Assembly: GCA_027604005.1 (NCBI GenBank)
Contig: JADGJT010000257.1
Coordinates: 5,226 to 34,481, forward strand
From: Dinochytrium kinnereticum
Lineage: Eukaryota; Chytridiomycota; Chytridiomycetes; Chytridiales; Chytridiaceae
Length of the DNA: 29,256 nt
Direction: 5' to 3'
Shown here piece by piece: positions 20,072-29,256 of the stretch (position 1 is its first letter; every line of letters begins with the position of its first letter). Made by a program: the position numbers and the translations under genes. A model generated the notes under the pieces. That model searched no databases and was not told the DNA's origin. It saw nothing but the letters and a program-made list of their open reading frames with translations.

Positions 20072-21492
20072 ATGTCATCAACCATCTCAAGGGAGCCAAC
20101 ATCCTCCATCGACTGGCCCAACTTGGGTTTTGCGTATGTGAAGACGAGAAGCCATATAAAGTACACATGGCGGAATGGCAAGTGGGATGAGGGCTACCTT
20201 ATCAATAACAGCACGATATCCATGGATGTTGCGGGTGAGTCGCTTTGCTTCTTGGCAGCTGGTCATTCTTCTTCCATACTATTCAATTCCTTCCGAGCTG
20301 GGAGGCCTGTGAAGGGGGAAATTGCATGCGAGTGGGTGCTGAGATGCGCGGTTTCGATGTAATCTTATTTCTATCGGTGTCTAATCTTTTCTTCAAAAGC
20401 AACCGCTATCAACTATGGGCAGAACGTGAGTATCTCTCTTCCATATGATTTTACTCATCATCAAACCGCTTAATAATTGACATATTCACATATTTTTAGT
20501 GCTTTGAAGGCTTGAAGGCTTTTCGAATGAAAGACGGCAAGATCCGCATTTTCCGTCCCCACCTCAACGCCAAGCGCATGCGTCTATCCTGCTCCAGCGC
20601 CTCAATGCCCGAGCCTCCCGAACACATCTTCTTGGAAGCTATCAAGCGCGTCGTTCAAGACAACATGGACTTTGTCCCTCCTCAAACCTCCAACGGCAGT
20701 CTCTACATACGTCCATTGGTGCTCGGCACTGGTCCCCAAATCGGACTCAGTCCTGCCGAGGAGATGGTGTTGCTAGTTTATGTGAATCCTGTCGGGGATT
20801 ATTACAAGGGTGGGATGGGGAGTCCCGTTAAGGCTTTGATTTCTGGCGACTTTGACAGAGCCGCACCTCGAGGTACTGGGCACGTAAAGCTTGGTGGAAA
20901 CTACGCGCCCGTTTTTGAGGCGACCGCAGCGGCCAAGAAGAAGGGTTTCACTGTGAACCTTTTCCTTGACGCCAAGTCCGGAAAGTACGTGGAAGAGTTT
21001 GCTACGTCCAATTTCGCTGGACTGGTAAAAGAAGGCGACGGGAAATGGGTATACGTGACCCCGCGATCGAAATCGATCCTAGCAGGCATCACGAATAGGT
21101 CTCTCGCTGAGTTGGCGTCGAGGAAGTTTGGATGGAAGGTTGAGAGGAGGCAAATTGAGTGGGATGAGGTGAAGCAGGGCAAGTTTGAAGAGGTTGCTGC
21201 TTGTGGGACGGCTGTGGTGATTACTCCCATTGCAGAGATTCATCGAGAGGTACCCAAGGTCTTGTCCGAGGGTTCGCAGATCACTAAGAAGGACTCGCCT
21301 CAGCCTTACGATTGGGATATGGATGAGGAGCCTGAAGACTTGTCGACGCCAGAAGTCGAGGTGGTAGATGTTGGAAAAGAGACCACATTTGAGGGATTCA
21401 GGATTCTTTACACTGCTTACAGAGCCCTACAAACGGGAAACCTTGAAGGATGGGAGGAGTTTCAGTGGATGTGGCCTGCTGAGGGTATTTGA
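20072..21492 (+). CDS. Branched-chain amino-acid aminotransferase (class IV, TOXF-like subgroup)
   Basis: PLP enzyme that interconverts Leu, Ile and Val with their 2-oxo acids using glutamate. Exons 20072-20234, 20400-20425 and 20500-21492 give 393 residues. The 26-nt middle exon encodes ATAINYGQN, and the third exon continues with CFEGLKAFR, giving the BCAT INYGQ-x-CFEGLKAFR motif. Further landmarks: SLYIRPLVLGTGP, the Schiff-base lysine in GTGHVKLGGNYAP (K193), and EEFATSNF around 228-235 for PLP nitrogen binding. The EEF(A/S)TSNF wording and the YYKGGM and FDRAAPRGTGHVK segments fit the fungal TOXF-like subgroup better than the mitochondrial Bat1 type (inference). An acidic insertion near residues 330-355 (SPQPYDWDMDEEPEDL) lies before the C-terminal WMWP region. 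No N-terminal targeting peptide is seen, so cytosolic location is likely. Confidence 0.95.
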
Positions 21493-21911
21493 ATGATGTG
21501 GCATGGGGCCAGATTTCTTCCTGTTTTTTTCATTTGCTGTTGCCCTTAACCACCCTCAAATCCCACCTCGTCTTCACATCGCCCGAGTTTGTAAACTCAA
21601 CAACCAGCAACAATACCATAAACCATCTTTGAGGGTTTCCTTCTGGCCCTTTTTCCTCCAAGACTGGCGTCTAACATGTGCCTTCCATCTGTTAGCCAGT
21701 ATGCACCTCCTCGTAAACTCAGCTGCCTCCACGAACAAGGCATGCTTGGGCGTTTTTTGACAAATCGTGGGTCATTCACAGTAAACCTTCCTCCACATTC
21801 GCTCAGTGAGACTTCACACCAGCAGCAGCAGAACAGCACAACGAGTCCATAGTTCCATCTCTACGACACGGTCCTTACCTACACGTGCACTTAATCATCA
21901 CCGTGTCATCC
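21493..21911. other. Intergenic, 419 nt
   Basis: 3' flank of the aminotransferase gene and C/A-rich promoter-leader of the membrane-protein gene. No gene recognised. Confidence 0.5.
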
Positions 21912-23121
21912 ATGCACTCGCATTCCGAGACATCATCTGCATTGCCAGAAATGAGCACCACCGTTCCACCTCCAACCACACCAACAACAATCACCTCCCA
22001 TTCAGAGGGGCTCCGCCAGCTCTTAGTGGGCTCCGCTCATTCACTCCAATCTCCTTCACATGCCAGCATGTCCATTATTCCATCCCAAGCACCCGCACCT
22101 ATGATAAGTGATACGTTGCCCTCAGAGCATCTGGACACCCATCCATCATCCTCCTCAACGCCACCCCCTGCCTATCAAGACGCTTGGAACTACGGTCCCA
22201 TTCACACAGAAGACTCAGAAATTAAGCATAACCCGGCTGGCCCGCCACTCCCCATCACACCAACGATTGGCACAAGGCTTGATGAGCTTCTTGACCGCAT
22301 TCACCGTCTGTTCCCTATCAATATCGAGAGGGTCAGAGAAACTGTTATGGAGAAAGTTCCGGAAGACTTGTCGTTCACAGGACCGTTTGCACCTATTTGG
22401 GTTCCACTGTTTGTGTTGTTGGTTGATTTCCCGTTGTCCATGGCATTTTTTGGGTACACGCTTGCAACGGGGTTGGTTTCCTCTGTATTGTTGTTTATTT
22501 TACCGTTGGTGGGTGCATCTCTTTACTCGACTTTTGCTCTGTCCTGGAGGTGTTTGGCGAGATTTGATTTGGTGCTCTACAGGTATTTACGGTCTATTTC
22601 TCTCTTGTTCGCATCATGAAAAGGCTCACACTTCTTTTAGAAATTTCCTCGGCTTGAATCGCTTCTGCCCCGAAGCCACGCTGATGCCTCCCATCGTCCC
22701 CACCCAACTGAACCCTGCCCCCACAGGAGAATCAACTCAAGAGCCGTCACCCCGTAAATCCCTTTGGAAACACATGAAACTTATCATGTTAGACCGCGGC
22801 ACAACCTTCTCTCTCCTCCTATTCGTCTTCATCAAACCCTTCCTTGCCATCATCAATCTGCTCTACGTAGTCTGTATCATTATTCCATTGACCGTTACTG
22901 GCATTATCTTTTTCGTGCCGTCCGCGATCTCTTACGGGCCTTCGATGTCGCTTTTGCAGGGGTATGCTGGGTTTATTGCGTGGAGACTCTGCGAAACTGA
23001 GGCAGGGGAGGACGTTGGGGATATGATGGTTAGCAGCGGGGAGAATGCGGAGGCAAATGAGACGGGATTAGAGTCTCGTGTTGGGAGGCTTGTTGATATT
23101 GAGGAGGGTGAAGATGTGTGA
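21912..23121 (+). CDS. Multi-helix membrane protein resembling the 'putative sensor' domain, with PPPAY motif
   Basis: Exons 21912-22582 and 22641-23121 join in phase 2 to give 383 residues. Residues 1-110 are Ser/Thr/Pro-rich and disordered, with a PPPAYQDAW segment (PPxY, a WW-domain ligand). After an amphipathic stretch (RLDELLDRIHRLFP), hydrophobic segments follow: FAPIWVPLFVLLVDFPLSMA, TLATGLVSSVLLFILPLVGA, and after a basic cytosolic-type linker a second pair, FSLLLFVFIKPFLAIINLL and IIIPLTVTGIIFFVP. The two-pair layout with a KSLWKHMKLIMLDRGT linker recalls the 'putative sensor' domain (PF13796) of bacterial kinases, which is also seen in some fungal proteins. This is by eye only. The acidic C-terminus (DIEEGEDV) is likely cytosolic. 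The PPxY suggests Rsp5-type ubiquitin-ligase engagement. Confidence 0.82.
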
Positions 23122-23771
23122 GAGAAGGACGAGTGTGTCATTAAACCGGATTTTTGTCTCTTTTTTTTTCAATGGCTAAGCCAATCATCTATGCCTTATC
23201 CTTCAAGTGTCTTTTTCATCTCAGTATTGTTTGTTCAGTTAGCTTTGTTTTCATTAGCGTTCTCATTCTGTTTGCTCGTTCTTTTTTTTTTTTCTTGGGC
23301 GAAAATGTACAGTTTGGCGAAGTTTCCACCGATGATGTTTCTCCCATTTTTTTATGCATTGTTTCAAAAGCGTTCTTCCATCAGTAAAGAATATTTACTT
23401 GCTTCGAGTGAATGAATACTGATTGAATGTCCAGGTAAGTTCTCTGCGAGGGATACAGAACCATCGGATTTTTGTGTGACTAGATGTCCTTGGACTCGTA
23501 CGCACGATGGACGTTGGAAGTTCTTAACTACGTTTTGACAACACCTTCATTGACAACAACTTCATTCGAGATTTCGTTCATGGTCATTTGGACATGGCTG
23601 CATTAGAAAAAAAAAGGTTTGGTTTTTAAAACTTGTCATTTGTCGGAGTTTTGGATGAAGGCATCAGTAACAGGGTCTGTTGCGCACCTCACCGAAAGCA
23701 CAGAGCACACCCGCTTTGACTTCTTCCACAAAATGGCATCAAGAACGTTTAAGCGATCGCAGCCTCGAAAA
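23122..23771. other. Intergenic, 650 nt
   Basis: T-rich 3' flank with a CTTTTTTTTTTTTTC run near 23280, then the promoter of the subtilase gene. In-frame ATGs at 23619 and 23733 upstream of the chosen subtilase start are possible but not preferred. Confidence 0.5.
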
Positions 23772-26700
23772 ATGAGCACCATTCATCATCGCCGCTTCTC
23801 CGACCTTCTCATAATCTCATTCACGGCTGTCTCCCTCCTCCTAACCATCACAACGGCCGCCCCCACAAGCTTCCGTTCCCAAATATTCAAAGGCTCAGGA
23901 TCCAGAACAGCTATTCCCAACCGCTACATTGTCCAGCTCCAAGATACCCCGAAACTGACCAACCTCGCAGCGGAATCCCTATCATTACAGCGCCAAGCCA
24001 AGACACGAGGTAGCCCTGAAACAGTGATGGCGGCATGGGATCAGTCCAAGAAGATTTGGGGAAATGGGGTTGAAGATTATTTGGCTAAGTTTATGGAGGA
24101 TGCTAGGATGGCTGGGGTGAGCTCCTTGAAGAGAAGTGAGGGGTTTGCGGGGTTTAGAAGGATATTTACTGGGATGGTTGTGGATGTTAAAGTTGGAGAG
24201 GATGTGGAGAAATTGAAGGGGTTGCATGGGGTTAAGAGGCTCATTCCTGTGGTAAAGACAGTCCTAAAACAAACCACTTCTTAATCGCATCACAGCACCG
24301 AGTCTCAAAGCCAAACTCCAAGATTCACTGGATAGGAGACGTCTCCAACCGCGCCCCCACCCCAAATCTCAGGAAACGCCTGACACATCTAAACCGGCGT
24401 GACAACAAAGCCAACGACATGACCAACATCACCACAATCATCAACACCCCCGGAGACCCACGCGGCAAAGGAATTCGTGTCTGCGTGATCGACACAGGGG
24501 TCGACTACACTCATCCAGCTCTCGGTGGATGTTTTGGTAAAGGTTGTAAAGTAGCATTTGGGTATGACTTTGTTGGCGATGAGTATGATCCTGCCTCTGA
24601 GAACATCACGGTGGCGACACCTACCCCGAAAGAAGATCCTGTGAGTTTTCCTCTTTTTCTTCCTTGGCTTTCGAGCTTATCAGGATAATCGCAGATGGAT
24701 TGTTGGGGCCATGGAACCCACGTTAGCGGAATCATCGCAGCTGATGACGTTGAAAATAAAGGTGCGACGGGTGTTGCTCCAGGTGCTACTCTCGGTGTCT
24801 GTAAGTTCGTCACTTAGTATTTGCTGCTAGAACTCACCTTCTTCCACATACCCACATAGACAAAGTATTCGGATGCAACGGTGACTCTGACACAGCCTCC
24901 ATCCTGAGCGCGATGGATAGATCGTTTTTCGACAACTGCAATATCCTCAACCTCAGGTTGGTTTTCATCTCGCCCTCCACCATCTTCTCATTTTTTTTTG
25001 TGGTTGAAAAAAGCCTCGGCGCCGGCTCTTCCTGGTCAGATACTCCAGACGCACTCCTAGCCGACCTATTAGGCCTAACAGGCGAGATCATTGTCTCCTC
25101 CGTGGGAAATGATCAAGACATGGGGGCCTTCCAAGTAAAGTAAGTCAACCAACTTCACCCCTTTTTTCGCAAACCTAAACCGAAAGCATACAGCTCCCCA
25201 GCAGTTGGTTTAAGCACGACAGGAGTTGGTGCTGTAGAGAATTGGGAGTACCCAGGTCGAACTTTTAGCGTTGTGAATGATACTTCAGCCAGGATGATCC
25301 CTTTCACGTTTCCAGTTGGGAGGCCACCGAACACCACTATGGCTTCAATAAAGGCTTCTGAACCTTTGAATGCTACTGCGGTGGCGGACGGATGTAGGCC
25401 CTATCCTGCGAATTTCTTTGCTGGGCATTATGGTGAGTGCTATCTTGCTTGCCCTACAATCACTTTTCCGACGTTTGAGAGGGCTGGCAAGGGAAAGAAG
25501 CCAATTCAATGTTTTGTCTGCCTAACACGAATAGCATTATATTCCACCCAAGATGTCACCTTTCCACCTCCCACACCATTTAAACCATTCAAGCCTTCCT
25601 AACGTACTCATTCATACCCATACATATAAAAATTAAATAACCTAGCGCTGATCCGCCGCGGAACCTGCATCTTTACCCAAAAAATCCGCAACGCCCACAA
25701 CGCCTCAGCCCTCGGCGTAATCATCTACAACCGTCTTCCAGAACCCCTAGGCGAAATCACCTCCCCCCTAAAAGACTTTCCCGTCCACACCATCTCCGGC
25801 GCAGATGGCCAATTCCTTCTCACCAGGCTCATCCAATTCGGGAACAAGGGCAACGTTTCGATAGAATTCAACTCCACAGAGACTTACTTTCCTGTACCTG
25901 GGGCAGGGAGCGTTGCTGGGTTCAGTAGTTGGGGACCTGCGTTGGATTGGAGGAGTAAACCTGATTTAGTTGCGCCTGGGGGTAACATGTTGAGTACGTG
26001 GCTTGTTAAGGATGGGAAGTACGCCGTGCTTTCGGGTGAGTCTAAAGGCTGGCCTCTATTTTCCCCCGACTTTTCGTAATTTTCTTCTGTATAATGCGCA
26101 AATCCCATTCGTGCAAACTCTCTAATGAACAACAACCTAAATACCAAAAAAAAGGCACGTCAATGGCATCCCCCTTTGTAGCAGGCTCCTACGCCCTCTT
26201 TCTTTCCTCCCTCCCGGACTACGAGCTTGGCGCGACAGATCCCCTCGCCATCAAATCCGCCCTCCTAACAACCTCAACACCAACCCTCCTCAACCCCAGC
26301 ACCCGGGGTTACATTACCCCACCCCAAAACACAACCCTCCGTCCTCCATCCCAGATCCTCTCCCCAGTTGCTCTCCAAGGCTCCGGACTTCTGAACGTGT
26401 CGGCAGCAATCAACGCGTCCACCTTCATCACCCCTACCTCGCTTCCCGGAAACGTTTCAACCTGGTCATCAACCGGTGAGGCTGCTTCCAGGAGCTTTAA
26501 CGTGTCGATTTGGAATGATGATGTGACGGAGAGAGTGTATGGGGTTTGGTTCGAAGAGGCTGCGCTTGTGGGGTTGGATGAGCCTGCTGATCCTGTCATT
26601 TACGCACCGGTCATGGCCAACGTAACGAAAGGTTCCATTCCTGAATCCTCCATATGGTCAGGATCGACCAGGGTGGTGATTCAACCAGACGTCTTACGAG

Positions 26701-27488
26701 TTCCACCTGGCTCAAGAGGATTCATCAACATCACCATCACAGCCCCCTCCAAAAACCTCACCTCCAGCATCAACTCCACCCAAAAAGTCTGGCTCTACAA
26801 CGGTTACATCCGTCTCAAAGATGACCTGTCCAACACCTTCACAATCCCCTTCCTAGGCGTGGTGGGCGATTTTTCCTCCCAAAACCCTCTCGACACAACC
26901 GGTACAACTCAACCCTTCCTCTCACCCCTCTCCTCGCTCCTCCCAAACGCCAGCACGCGTCCAACGCAGCTCTCCCAAAACAACGTCACGGTCAACTTCA
27001 CAGCAACACTCCCCCCGAACCGCGTGATAGACCCGCCAAAACCAGAGTCACTGACAGTAAACATCCACCTTCGCCTACCCTCACCCAAAGTCAGGATCTT
27101 TGTGTTCCCCGTCACCGTGACAACAGATTCCATGATGAAGCTATCCCAGCAGGCTGTCTCGTCCTTCGATGACACGGTCATCCCCCTTGGAGCGGTGGCG
27201 GCTTCTCCCGCTGCAAAGCTCGCAGTGAATGATAAAGATGACGCAAAGACCAATCTGTTCACGTCATTGATGTGGGACGGCTCGGTTGATTTTTTGAGCG
27301 GGGTGAATTCAGCGATGAGAGCGCCACCCCCATCCCTGGGAGGAAACAGAACAGTGCTGGTGGAGAAGCCAAAGTTGGTGAAGAGCGGGGATTATAGGAT
27401 CGTGGTGACGATTCAATCTGTTTATGGGAATAATGGGGTTTGGGGAGGTTGGGTGTCTCCCATTTTTAAGGTGTTTACGGGGGTGTAG
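23772..27488 (+). CDS. Secreted subtilisin-like serine protease with PA domain (S8, Vpr-like)
   Basis: Exons 23772-24251, 24296-24640, 24695-24800, 24860-24956, 25014-25139, 25194-25432, 25646-26035, 26155-27488; 1038 residues. Residues 1-30 are a signal peptide (LLIISFTAVSLLLTITTAA). An I9-type prodomain begins at RYIVQLQDT (about 51). The catalytic triad is complete: D226 in VIDTGVDYTHP, H281 in CWGHGTHVSGI and S597 in SGTSMASPFVAG; the oxyanion Asn is N375 in SVGND. Between N375 and S597 a PA domain is inserted (GCRPYP, LIRRGTCIFTQKI, GVIIYNR), typical of Vpr/C5a-peptidase-like subtilases. About 430 residues follow the Ser, rich in N-x-S/T sites (about a dozen) and beta-strand-like, as in the family's Fn3-like C-terminal part. 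The start could be the in-frame ATG at 23733 (13 residues longer). AATAAA at 27557. An extracellular nutrient-acquisition or wall-remodelling role is likely. Confidence 0.95.
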
Positions 27489-28017
27489 AGAGCTGTTTTA
27501 TGATTGATCTGCCTGACGCTTCACAGTTGCCTTTTCTTTTTTTATATTTGTTCTAAAATAAATCGATTGATTATTGCACCTTAGTAGGCTCCTTTATTCT
27601 AAAACGTCTCATTTTTAAAGTCTGTGTCTAAAAAGAAAAACACAGAAAAACATCTCAACCCCTAATCACAATCCATTGTCCACCTAAAGCGCATCAGCTC
27701 ATGCTCCTATTAAGCTGTCGCGCAACTTCACGACACCTGCCACCTCAAACACAATCACCAAAAAGAAAAGAAAAAAGAAAGAAACCCAGCAAAAAACACA
27801 AACACAAACCAGAGAAAAAACAAAACTCTGAAACAAAAAACCAAACAAAAGATATAAACAAAACGCATGCAGAAAAACAAACTCGTCAAACACAAAAACG
27901 TCAGACAGATTCCCTTATTACAAGAAAAATTATTTTCAACCAACCAGGCCCACAAGACAATAAAAAATAAAAAATAAAAGAGCAGACAACACACCTCCAC
28001 CCACCCTCTCCCACCCC
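27489..28017. other. Convergent intergenic region, A/C-rich on the plus strand
   Basis: Holds the subtilase polyadenylation region (AATAAA at 27557) and then about 400 nt of strongly A-rich sequence (AAAAGAAAAGAAAAAAGAAA-type) that forms the 3' flank of the minus-strand methyltransferase. The open frames on either strand are compositional. Confidence 0.55.
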
Positions 28018-28923
28018 TCACAAAAACGACAACCTCACAATCCTCCTAACAACCCCAACCTCACACCTCCAAACAACCTCAGCCTTCATCACTCCCCTCG
28101 CCTCAACAACCTCCAAAAATCCCATCAACGTTCCCGTACATCCAAAATACGAAGTCTTGGCGGCAACGTATCTAACCCCGCCAACGAACCATCATCACAT
28201 TCAGGGTAGCAGAAAGGGGGGGTAAAAAGAAGTTAGTCAAGTCTAAATATCGTTGAATTGGCATTCCAACCCTCTCATGTCTCTGGTATCACCCAAACAA
28301 GCCCCCCCCCCCATCTTTTTTTTTTTTTGTCATAAAGGTGAAAAAACAACACCAACAAAAAAAAAACAACAAAACACCTACGCAACACCACTCGGCCTCA
28401 CCAAAGCCGACTCCAAGAGCTCATAAAGCGTCACATGAGAATCAGCATTATAAATCGTCTCCGAGGTGAGAATCACATCATACCGAGGGCCATCAAGAAC
28501 CTGCACTCGCCACAACAACAAAAAAAAACAAACAAACAACAAGAACATCAACAACAACAACAACCAAAAAAAAAAGAACAACATGGAAAATGTCAGATGA
28601 TGATTTGGGATTACGAAAAAAATAAAGAAGAAAGAGGTGAGGAACGTTGAATAAGAAAGGCCGAAAAAACAACAGCCAAAACAAAAACCAAGGAAAAAAA
28701 ACAACAACAAAAAAACAGAAAAAAAAAAACAAAAAAAACTCACCACCTCCCCCCACTCCCCCGCCAAAAACCCAACCCCCTCCTCCCCCTCCAACACCGT
28801 CCCCCCAACAACAATAGTCTCAAACAACCCCCCCCGATCAGTCTCCCACCCCCCCAACCCCTTCGCAGCCGCAACGTTCAACAACACATTCGGAAACGTG
28901 ACAAGCCGGAGCACCTCCTCGTT
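28018..28923 (-). CDS. METTL18/Hpm1-like protein-histidine N-methyltransferase, C-terminal part
   Basis: Minus-strand exons 28923-28744, 28500-28382 and 28171-28018 (phases 0, 2) give the last 150 residues. The first starts NEEVLRLVTFPNVLLNVA, matching the segment after the QDYN motif of METTL18-type enzymes. The second carries YDVILTSETIYN, the hallmark motif of the family. The third has YVAAKTSYFGCTG and a C-terminal helix-strand region. The family methylates a histidine of ribosomal protein eL3 (Rpl3) using SAM. The SAM-binding glycine motif and N-terminus must lie upstream, beyond position 29256, and no upstream exon was found between 28924 and the edge. The second donor is GTAGGT and the first exon's acceptor TTGTAG. 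The two introns (243 and 210 nt) are much longer than average for the window and are T/G-rich on the coding strand. Confidence 0.87.
28502..28743. repeat. AAC/A-homopolymer low-complexity tract in an intron
   Basis: On the plus strand the intron is dominated by A-runs and CAACAACAACAAC-type units (T/TTG-rich on the coding strand). The similar tract at 28310-28378 lies in the second intron. Confidence 0.7.
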
Positions 28924-29256
28924 CTACAACAAAGGAAGGGAGGCCGAGATGGGGGGAAGCGTAACAACGGTGAAAAAAAAAGGTTAGTGATTGATGACAA
29001 GGAAAAAGAAGGAGAGTTTGATTAAAGTCGAGAAAGGCGAGTTAGGGATGGACGGCACAACGGCGCAGTCAATTTCAAAACGCGAGCTTTTCTGTCCTCA
29101 GTGTGAAAGGTAAAAAAATAAAAAAAAATGCGGAAAGGAAGGGAAAAGCAATCGATGAAAAAAAAAAAAACAACAACAAACAACAACAAAAAACAAGATC
29201 AAAAAATCAAATACAATTCAACTTCATAAATCGGTTAGTAAAAAAAAATATACTGA
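28924..29256. other. Likely intron of the methyltransferase gene, to window edge
   Basis: T-rich on the coding (minus) strand with runs of eight or more T and TTG repeats, and no recognisable coding segment. Consistent with an intron that extends beyond the window, since the next expected exon (QDY motif) is not found. Confidence 0.5.

Noticed and set aside
22108..23121. Unspliced 337-codon frame
   Set aside because: Its first half is an out-of-frame shadow of exon 1 of the sensor-like gene; only its second half (from 22641) is coding, reached through a clear intron.
28435..28650. Gln/Lys-rich open frame
   Set aside because: It is antisense to the methyltransferase exon and follows the CAA/AAA low-complexity intron.
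1..29256. tRNA, rRNA, CRISPR array or transposon
   Set aside because: No B-box-like tRNA motifs, no spaced direct repeats, no transposase or reverse-transcriptase motifs and no paired terminal repeats were seen by eye on either strand; a tRNAscan or RepeatMasker run would be decisive.

Overview
The window is nuclear DNA of a fungus. Genes are split by many short GT-AG introns (commonly 45-120 nt, the shortest about 47 nt), intergenic regions are short, and products include typical fungal families: a secreted PA-domain subtilase, a GPI-anchored wall-type protein, a DUF7707-like cysteine-rich protein and a TOXF-like class IV aminotransferase. I cannot place it in a phylum from sequence alone. 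Every spliced model below was built by hand from open frames, GT/AG sites and reading-phase agreement. The joined exon lengths come out as exact multiples of three in each case.

Layout. 1-2462 (-): N-terminal two thirds or so of a neutral ceramidase, cut by the window edge, which begins in C-homopolymer sequence. 2463-4353: long non-coding stretch with simple repeats. 4354-6142 (-): two tandem paralogous small Qc-type SNAREs. 6755-8395 (+): long single-exon disordered protein with a PPPPY motif. 9100-9479 (+): small two-exon unknown. 9931-10735 (-): five-exon cysteine-rich protein with an internal exon-pair duplication. 10736-11967: intergenic, with a G-rich hexamer repeat and a 10-N assembly gap. 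11968-13728 (+): peroxisomal hydratase 2 (MaoC hotdog, PTS1 AKL) whose first coding exon is only the ATG. 14201-14785 (+): GPI-anchored secreted protein. 15801-16595 (-): hotdog thioesterase. 17024-18357 (+): seven-helix membrane protein of unknown family. 18625-19771 (+): four-CBS-domain protein. 20072-21492 (+): branched-chain aminotransferase. 21912-23121 (+): membrane protein resembling the bacterial 'putative sensor' domain. 23772-27488 (+): large secreted subtilisin-like protease. 28018-28923 (-): C-terminal part of a METTL18/Hpm1-like protein-histidine methyltransferase running off the right edge.

The genes look like ordinary housekeeping and secretory genes and not like a functional cluster. 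Loose themes are lipid metabolism (ceramidase, hydratase 2, thioesterase), membrane trafficking (two SNAREs) and secretion or cell surface (subtilase, GPI protein, cysteine-rich protein). I found no mobile element, CRISPR array, tRNA or rRNA. The observations most worth a second look are the tandem SNARE pair lacking the usual N-terminal domain, the exon-level duplication in the cysteine-rich protein, the ATG-only exon of the hydratase, and the fungal sensor-like membrane protein.
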